This document shows, in pieces, positions 6,269-11,150 of a stretch of 11,150 bases of DNA. The stretch spans positions 1 to 11,150 of the forward strand of contig CABRZK010000058.1 in the NCBI GenBank assembly GCA_902475415.1, written 5' to 3'. Source of the stretch: an uncultured Eubacterium sp. (GTDB taxonomy: Bacteria; Bacillota; Clostridia; Lachnospirales; Lachnospiraceae). The translations under genes were made by a program, and so were the position numbers. The notes beneath the pieces were generated by a model. That model made no database searches and was not told the DNA's origin. It saw nothing but the letters and a program-made list of their open reading frames with translations. The stretch's first letter is position 1. Every line of letters starts with the position of its first letter.

Positions 6269-6298
6269 ATATTATATTTTTTAGTTGCACATATTATA
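6269..6298 (+). promoter_or_regulatory. Direct repeat upstream of lacZ, candidate AraC-type operator
   Basis: ATATTATA occurs at 6269-6276 and again at 6291-6298, 22 bases apart (about two helix turns), on the same face of DNA. The second copy runs into the -35 position of the lacZ promoter, where class II AraC activators bind. The repeat is AT-only in an AT-rich region, so chance is possible. Confidence 0.4.
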
Positions 6299-6325
6299 CA
6301 CCTGAAGGGAAAAATCTGCTATACT
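6297..6325 (+). promoter_or_regulatory. lacZ promoter with extended -10 and weak -35
   Basis: TATACT (6320-6325) is preceded by TGC (extended -10). The hexamer 17 bases upstream (TACACC, 6297-6302) hardly matches TTGACA. Such a promoter would need an activator or rely on the extended -10. The predicted leader to the ATG at 6436 is about 105 bases, with no clear structure other than GGAACAGATTCC at 6381-6392. Confidence 0.6.
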
Positions 6326-6435
6326 GAATCATATCATATAGTTGAGAGACAGCGGTGTGGTTTGTGTTCTGGAGTTTTTTGGAACAGATTCCATGTGTGG
6401 GCGCGTTATATAAAATGAGGAGGAGAAGGAAACCT

Positions 6436-9400
6436 ATGAAACAGTTTGATTACGCAAAAGTAAAAGATCCGGAGTATTTCCGCGATGGCCGTCTGGATGC
6501 ACATTCTGATCATGTGTATTATGCATCGGAAGAGGAAGTATGGGATAAAGAGACTTCTTATCGTGAGTCATTAAACGGACTCTGGAAATTCCAGTATGCG
6601 AGAAATTATGAGAGTGCGATTCCGGGATTTGAAGCAGAAGATTACAACTGCAAAGACTGGGAAGACATCTATGTACCGGCACATATTCAGATGGAGGGAT
6701 ATGATGCACCACAGTATGCAAATGTGCAGTATCCGTGGGAAGGACATGAGGATATTCATCCGGGCGAGATTCCGACACACTTTAACCCGACAGCAAGTTA
6801 TGTAAAATATTTTACCGTTCCGGAGCAGATGAAGGGAAAACGTTTATTTATCTCTTTCCAGGGAGCAGAAAGCGGACTGGCTCTGTGGCTGAATGGAAAA
6901 TTTGTAGGATACAGCGAGGATTCTTTTACACCGTCTGAATTTGAACTGACCGAGTATGTAAAAGAAGGCGAAAACAAACTGGCAGCGCAGGTATACAAAT
7001 GGACCGCAAGCAGCTGGTGTGAGGATCAGGATTTCTATCGTTTCTCCGGTATTTACAGAGATGTATATCTCTATACCGTTCCGGAAGTACATGTAAATGA
7101 CCTGCGTATCCGTGCAATTCCGGAAGAATCTCTGCAGACCGCAGATCTGGAACTGGTGACAAAGACATGGGGCAGTGGAAAACTGAAAGTGGTTCTTTCC
7201 AAAGATGGTGAAACCATTCTGGAGGACGAAAAAGAGATTTCCGGGGAAGATACATTTTCATGGAAAATTGACGCACCGGTGCTCTGGAGCGCAGAAGATC
7301 CGCAGTTATATGATCTGGAACTGACTGTATCGGATGCAAATGGAACTGTACAGGAAATTATTCCGCAGAAAGTCGGATTCCGCCGCTTTGAGATGAAAGA
7401 CGGTATTATGACACTGAACGGAAAACGTATCGTATTCAAGGGCGTGAACCGTCATGAGTTCAGTTCTGTCAGCGGACGCCATGTATCCGAAGAAGAACTG
7501 CGCAAAGATCTGACTACCATGAAATTAAATAACATCAATGCCATCCGTACCTGTCATTATCCGGATATGTCCAAAATCTATGAACTGTGTGATGAGTTCG
7601 GTCTGTATATGATCGATGAGACCAATCTGGAATCTCACGGTTCCTGGGATGTGGCAGAGATGACAAAAGACTTTACATACACAGTTCCACACAACAAACC
7701 GGAGTGGCTGGAAATGATGCTGGATCGTGCAAATTCCATGTATCAGCGTGATAAAAACCATCCGGCTATTCTGATCTGGTCCTGTGGAAATGAATCTTTC
7801 GGCGGCAAAGATATTTATGAAATGTCACAGTTATTCCGCAGAGAAGATCCGACCAGACTGGTTCATTATGAAGGATTGTTCCATGACCGCAGCTACAACG
7901 ACACCAGCGACATGGAAAGCCAGATGTATCCGTCGGTAGAGTCCATCAAAGAATTTCTGGCAAACGATGACAGCAAACCGTTTATCTGCTGCGAGTACAC
8001 ACATGCCATGGGAAATTCCTGCGGTGCAATGCACAAATATACTGACCTGACCGATACAGAGCCGAAATACCAGGGTGGATTTATCTGGGATTACATCGAT
8101 CAGTCCATTTACAAAAAAGACCGTTACGGAAAAGAGTTCCAGGCTTACGGCGGAGACTTTGGTGAGCGTCCGACAGATTATAACTTCAGCGGAAACGGTA
8201 TCGCTTACGGCGGAGACCGTGAAGCTTCCCCGAAGATGCAGGAAGTAAAATTCAATTATCAGAACATTACGGCAAAAGTAAGCGAAGATAAAGTTACCGT
8301 GATCAACAAAAACCTGTTTGTAAATACCGATATTTATGATGCAAAAGTAACACTGGCAAAAGATGGTAAAGTCATTTGCACAAAACCACTGGCAACATCC
8401 GTTGCACCGTTAAGTGAAGAGACCTATGACCTTCCAATCGCAAAACAGGAGAGACCGGGCGAATATACCGTAACCGTATCCTTCCATCTGAAAGCAGATA
8501 CTGTATGGGCAAAAGCAGGTCATGAAGTAGCATTTGGCCAGTATGTATACCAGGTAGAAAAAGCACCGGTTGCATGCACAGATGAAATCGAGATCATCCG
8601 CAGCACACACAACATCGGTATCCGCGGCGCACATTTTGAAGTATTATTCTCTGTATTAAACGGAGGACTGGTATCTTATAAATATGCAGGTCGTGAGATG
8701 ATCGAGTCCATTCCGAAACCAAACTTCTGGCGTGCACCGGTTGACAACGACTGTGGAAACCTGATGCAGATGCGTTATGCACAGTGGAAGATCGCAACTA
8801 TGTATCTGAACCACAAAGACTACCGTCAGGGTATTTATGTAGGTGGAAACCTGCCGCAGCTGGAAGTGAAAGAGCATTCCGCAGTGGTATCTTATACTTA
8901 TGTAATGCCGACCACACCGATGGCAGAGTGCACACTTTCCTATGAAGTATTTGGAGATGGTCGTGTGAAAACAACCCTTACCTACGATCCGGTCAAAGAA
9001 CTGGGGAATATGCCGGAATTCGGTGTAATGTTCAAGTTCAATGCCGATTACGATCATGTAGAATGGTACGGACTTGGTGAGGCTGAGACTTATGCGGATC
9101 GTAAGCATGGTGCAAAACTTGGCATTTACCAGAATCTGGTAGCAGATAATATGGCACATTACATGGTTCCGCAGGAATGTGGTGCAAAAGAAGAAGTACG
9201 CTGGGCAAAAGTAACCGACCGCAAAGGTCGCGGAATGCTTTTCGAGATGGATCCGGCCAACGGACCAATGATGTTCTCAGCACTTCCATACACACCGCAT
9301 GAGATGGAAAATGCAATGCATCCATACGAACTTTCGGAAGTACATTACACCGTAGTACGTGCTGCCAAAGGCCAGATGGGTATCGCAGGAGATGACAGTT

Positions 9401-9480
9401 GGGGGGCACGTACACATGAAGAATATCTGTTAAATACAGAAGAAAAAATGACATTCAGTTTCGTATTCAAAGGACTGTAA
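6436..9480 (+). CDS. lacZ: Beta-galactosidase, glycoside hydrolase family 2 (LacZ type)
   Basis: Hydrolyses terminal beta-D-galactosides such as lactose. The product is 1014 residues without a signal peptide, so cytoplasmic, and close to the 1023 of E. coli LacZ. The order is the usual five domains: jelly-roll sugar-binding domain (about 40-215, from ESLNGLWKFQYA), an Ig-like domain, a TIM barrel (about 320-610), a second Ig-like domain, and the C-terminal small-chain domain (about 716-1010, with NFWRAPVDNDCGN). Catalytic residues are present: acid/base Glu453 in WSCGNES and nucleophile Glu520 in CCEYTHAMGNS, with His340 (VNRHEF) and His374 (RTCHYP). The C-terminal GDDSWGARTHEEY is also conserved. 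The ATG at 6436 is preferred because AAGGA (6426-6430) precedes it by five bases; upstream in-frame ATGs would place this site inside the gene. No sugar transporter is next to it. It is bounded by its own promoter and a terminator, so it is probably monocistronic. Confidence 0.97.
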   Translation: MKQFDYAKVKDPEYFRDGRLDAHSDHVYYASEEEVWDKETSYRESLNGLWKFQYARNYESAIPGFEAEDYNCKDWEDIYVPAHIQMEGYDAPQYANVQYPWEGHEDIHPGEIPTHFNPTASYVKYFTVPEQMKGKRLFISFQGAESGLALWLNGKFVGYSEDSFTPSEFELTEYVKEGENKLAAQVYKWTASSWCEDQDFYRFSGIYRDVYLYTVPEVHVNDLRIRAIPEESLQTADLELVTKTWGSGKLKVVLSKDGETILEDEKEISGEDTFSWKIDAPVLWSAEDPQLYDLELTVSDANGTVQEIIPQKVGFRRFEMKDGIMTLNGKRIVFKGVNRHEFSSVSGRHVSEEELRKDLTTMKLNNINAIRTCHYPDMSKIYELCDEFGLYMIDETNLESHGSWDVAEMTKDFTYTVPHNKPEWLEMMLDRANSMYQRDKNHPAILIWSCGNESFGGKDIYEMSQLFRREDPTRLVHYEGLFHDRSYNDTSDMESQMYPSVESIKEFLANDDSKPFICCEYTHAMGNSCGAMHKYTDLTDTEPKYQGGFIWDYIDQSIYKKDRYGKEFQAYGGDFGERPTDYNFSGNGIAYGGDREASPKMQEVKFNYQNITAKVSEDKVTVINKNLFVNTDIYDAKVTLAKDGKVICTKPLATSVAPLSEETYDLPIAKQERPGEYTVTVSFHLKADTVWAKAGHEVAFGQYVYQVEKAPVACTDEIEIIRSTHNIGIRGAHFEVLFSVLNGGLVSYKYAGREMIESIPKPNFWRAPVDNDCGNLMQMRYAQWKIATMYLNHKDYRQGIYVGGNLPQLEVKEHSAVVSYTYVMPTTPMAECTLSYEVFGDGRVKTTLTYDPVKELGNMPEFGVMFKFNADYDHVEWYGLGEAETYADRKHGAKLGIYQNLVADNMAHYMVPQECGAKEEVRWAKVTDRKGRGMLFEMDPANGPMMFSALPYTPHEMENAMHPYELSEVHYTVVRAAKGQMGIAGDDSWGARTHEEYLLNTEEKMTFSFVFKGL

Positions 9481-9500
9481 GAAAATTGATAAAAAAGGTG

Positions 9501-9568
9501 ACAGATCAGGGGACGTATGTGAAAATTGTTGTATCAGAAATGAAAAACAGACGTTTTGACCGATCTGT
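9501..9568 (+). other. Paired repeats in the lacZ 3' region
   Basis: ACAGATC (9501-9507) and GATCTGT (9562-9568) are perfect reverse complements and enclose a small hairpin, AAAAC-AGAC-GTTTT (9544-9557). This lies between the lacZ stop and its terminator and might fold in the 3' untranslated RNA. Nothing identifies a function. Confidence 0.3.
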
Positions 9569-9590
9569 GCATCAAATCTGAACAGAGTAT

Positions 9591-9633
9591 AGACCGAAAA
9601 TGGCAGATTGCTGTTTTCGGTCTTTCTTTGTTT
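9591..9633 (+). terminator. Intrinsic terminator of lacZ
   Basis: AGACCGAAAA (9591-9600) and TTTTCGGTCT (9614-9623) form a perfect 10-bp stem around a 13-base loop, followed by TTCTTTGTTT. It is 110 bases past the lacZ stop, and no gene lies between. Confidence 0.88.
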
Positions 9634-9727
9634 GGCAGAAAATTTCAGAAAATTCCTTTTAAGCAATAAATGCTCCGCGCTGATGTGACCAGATGCAGTC
9701 GGAAAAATGTCTGTCAAAGCGGAAACA

Positions 9728-9756
9728 TTGCTATTTCCCGGGATTTCCTGTAAAAT
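9728..9756 (+). promoter_or_regulatory. Promoter of the 2-hydroxyacyl-CoA dehydratase-like genes
   Basis: TTGCTA (9728-9733), a 17-base spacer and TAAAAT (9751-9756). The spacer contains the 8-bp palindrome TCCCGGGA (9736-9743), flanked by a direct repeat of ATTTCC (9733-9738, 9743-9748), which could be an operator. The leader to the ATG at 9807 is about 45 bases and carries only a weak ribosome site (GAAAGTGA). Nothing else was seen in 9634-9727. Confidence 0.55.
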
Positions 9757-9806
9757 GCTATCGAAAAATGATGATGAATATACAACAGAATAGAAAGTGA
9801 AATTTT

Positions 9807-11087
9807 ATGGAAGTTATTCGTACTTATGGAAATATAATAAAAAAATATGCACTGGAACATCCGGTGGCGGCTTTTCGAATGATTAAAGCGGGTCTGACGC
9901 TGGAACAGTTTCGGACGAAACATCTGGCAGATAAAAGAATGCCCGGAGCCTATCAATATCTGAATACCTATGCGGTGGGGGAAGTGCTGAACGCACTGAG
10001 ACATCCGGAGACATCTGTCTGGGCAAATATATTTGCCCCGGTAGAACTGTTACAATGTTTTGGATTGCACAGTCTGTCGATTGAATCACTCTCTTCGTTT
10101 TTGTCCGGTTTTACAATCGAAGACTATTTTATGGATTATGCGGAAAATGAAGGTCTGGCATCCACATTATGCTCTTATCATAAAAATTTTATCGGAGCCA
10201 TGGACAGTGGAATTGTTCCACCGGCAGCTTTTGCGGTAACGACTTCGACAATCTGTGATGGAAACATCAATACATTCCGGTATCTTGCAGAGAAACATCA
10301 TGTTCCGGATTTTCTGATCGATGTTCCTGCCTGTGATACGCCGGATGCGTCAGCATATGTCACCATGCAGTTAAAAGAACTGATTGCAGTGCTGGAAGAT
10401 ACGTTCCACCGTAAATTTGAGCAGGAAAAACTGGTGGAGGTTATCAGAAGAGAAAATGAATCGAAGGCATGTTATGAACGTGTGTTGAAATATATAAGGA
10501 CACATCATTATCCATCGACACTGACAATGCAGATGTTTATGCTGTTTGCCACACATATCAATATCGGAACGCCGGAAATTCTTCATTTTTTCAAACAGAT
10601 GGAAGCAGAAGTTGCAGCAGCACCGGAATTTCACGGAACTAATATTTTGTGGGTGCATTTGCTGCCTTATTATCAGGAAACGTTAAAAGAATATTTTAAC
10701 CTGACAGAAGATTATCAGATTCAGACGATTGAAATGAATCTGGATTACCGCAAACCGCTGGATGAAGAACACCCGCTGGAAGCACTGGCAGATAAAATGG
10801 TACAGAATGTTTATAATGGACCGTATGAACGGAAAGCAAAACTGGTATCAGAACTCGCAGAGGATTTACATTCTGATGGGGTGATTAATTTCTGCCACTG
10901 GGGATGCAAACAGTCCTCGGGAGGTGTGATGCTTCTGAAAGAGGAGCTGGACCAAAAAGACATTCCATTACTGATTCTGGATGGAGACGGCATGGATCGC
11001 AGAAACAGCCATGATGGCCAGATTCGTACCCGGTTTGAAGCGTTTCTGGAAGTGTTGAAACAGCGAAAGGAGGATGCATCATGTTAG
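9807..11087 (+). CDS. 2-hydroxyacyl-CoA dehydratase family protein (HgdB/BcrC-like subunit)
   Basis: A 426-residue protein of the family that includes 2-hydroxyglutaryl-CoA dehydratase and benzoyl-CoA reductase subunits. These iron-sulfur enzymes of strict anaerobes receive a high-energy electron from an ATP-driven activator. Family features are FAPVELLQCFG (76-86), CSYHK (122-126), TTSTICDGN (145-153), FCHWGCKQSSGG (362-373) and LDGDGMDRRN followed by GQIRTRFEAFLE (391-400 and 404-415). Cys84, Cys122, Cys150, Cys176, Cys363 and Cys367 are candidates for cluster ligands or nearby. The substrate cannot be assigned. It may be a true hydroxyacyl-CoA dehydratase subunit or one of the many uncharacterised relatives, including double-cubane-cluster proteins. 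The ribosome site is weak. It overlaps the next gene by seven bases, which suggests translational coupling of two subunits. Confidence 0.85.
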   Translation: MEVIRTYGNIIKKYALEHPVAAFRMIKAGLTLEQFRTKHLADKRMPGAYQYLNTYAVGEVLNALRHPETSVWANIFAPVELLQCFGLHSLSIESLSSFLSGFTIEDYFMDYAENEGLASTLCSYHKNFIGAMDSGIVPPAAFAVTTSTICDGNINTFRYLAEKHHVPDFLIDVPACDTPDASAYVTMQLKELIAVLEDTFHRKFEQEKLVEVIRRENESKACYERVLKYIRTHHYPSTLTMQMFMLFATHINIGTPEILHFFKQMEAEVAAAPEFHGTNILWVHLLPYYQETLKEYFNLTEDYQIQTIEMNLDYRKPLDEEHPLEALADKMVQNVYNGPYERKAKLVSELAEDLHSDGVINFCHWGCKQSSGGVMLLKEELDQKDIPLLILDGDGMDRRNSHDGQIRTRFEAFLEVLKQRKEDASC

Positions 11088-11150
11088 CTTATTTTTGCAA
11101 ATATGTTCCGGAAGAGATATTTCAGTCGATGGATACGGAAATCGTCTGCG
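11081..11150 (+). CDS. Second 2-hydroxyacyl-CoA dehydratase-like subunit (5' part only)
   Basis: The gene runs off the right edge after about 23 codons. It begins MLAYFCKYVPEEIFQSMDTE, and the pattern FCxYVPEEI is the usual N-terminal block of 2-hydroxyacyl-CoA dehydratase subunits, with Cys6 a likely cluster ligand. AAAGGAGG at 11066-11073 is seven bases before this ATG, a strong ribosome site, in contrast to the weak one of the upstream gene. An ATG at 11074 in another frame lacks this motif and is not preferred. Confidence 0.75.
   Translation, partial: MLAYFCKYVPEEIFQSMDTEIVC

Noticed and set aside
6355..6435. Longer lacZ start
   Set aside because: The added residues include the ribosome-site codons (MRRRRKP) and there is no ribosome site before 6355. 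The family N-terminus fits the ATG at 6436.
6301..6435. Catabolite-response (CcpA) site upstream of lacZ
   Set aside because: No sequence close to the TGWAANCGNTNWCA consensus was found between the promoter and the start codon.
8656..9159. Minus-strand open frame of 167 codons inside lacZ
   Set aside because: It lies antisense to conserved LacZ small-chain domain sequence, with no ribosome site and His/Cys-rich composition typical of a shadow frame.

Overview
The window looks like a chromosomal piece of a low-GC Gram-positive gut anaerobe, most likely a Lachnospiraceae member (Blautia/Ruminococcus/Dorea-like). The evidence is AT-leaning coding sequence, AGGAGG-type ribosome sites, consensus -35/-10 promoters with extended -10 elements, and the gene set: a DUF6198/YczE-like membrane protein, an AraC regulator diverging from a LacZ-type GH2 enzyme, and a 2-hydroxyacyl-CoA dehydratase-like pair. 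The genus cannot be fixed from this sequence alone.

Region 1 (1-2765, + strand) is the end of a cell-surface polysaccharide operon. It holds the last 27 codons of a polyprenyl-phosphate sugar-phosphotransferase, UDP-galactopyranose mutase (glf), a membrane-anchored GT2 glycosyltransferase of the GtrB/DPM1 type, and a GtrA-family membrane protein one base downstream of it. Together they suggest a lipid-linked glycan containing galactofuranose, plus a side-chain sugar moved across the membrane on polyprenyl phosphate. A long imperfect hairpin lies between glf and the glycosyltransferase, and another follows gtrA.

Region 2 (2766-4372) starts with a perfect-consensus promoter (TTGACA, 17 bp, TGC-TATAAT) whose predicted start site falls inside the 5' arm of an intrinsic terminator. 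It drives a FUSC-like multipass membrane protein. The gap between this gene and the convergent DUF6198 gene is filled by a roughly 207-bp nested inverted repeat with a perfect 25-bp terminal stem.

Region 3 (4373-6148, - strand) holds the DUF6198/YczE-like membrane protein, which has its own promoter and a structured leader with a terminator-like hairpin, and an AraC-family regulator upstream of it.

Region 4 (6149-9633) is the divergent araC/lacZ control region and a complete 1014-residue beta-galactosidase with both catalytic glutamates, closed by a clear intrinsic terminator. The lacZ promoter has a good extended -10 but a poor -35, and a direct repeat 22 bp apart abuts it, which fits activation by the neighbouring AraC protein.

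Region 5 (9634-11150) has a promoter and then two overlapping genes of the 2-hydroxyacyl-CoA dehydratase family. The second runs off the window end.

Four of the eight genes whose start lies in the window appear to use GTG. No tRNA, rRNA, CRISPR array, transposase or phage gene was seen.
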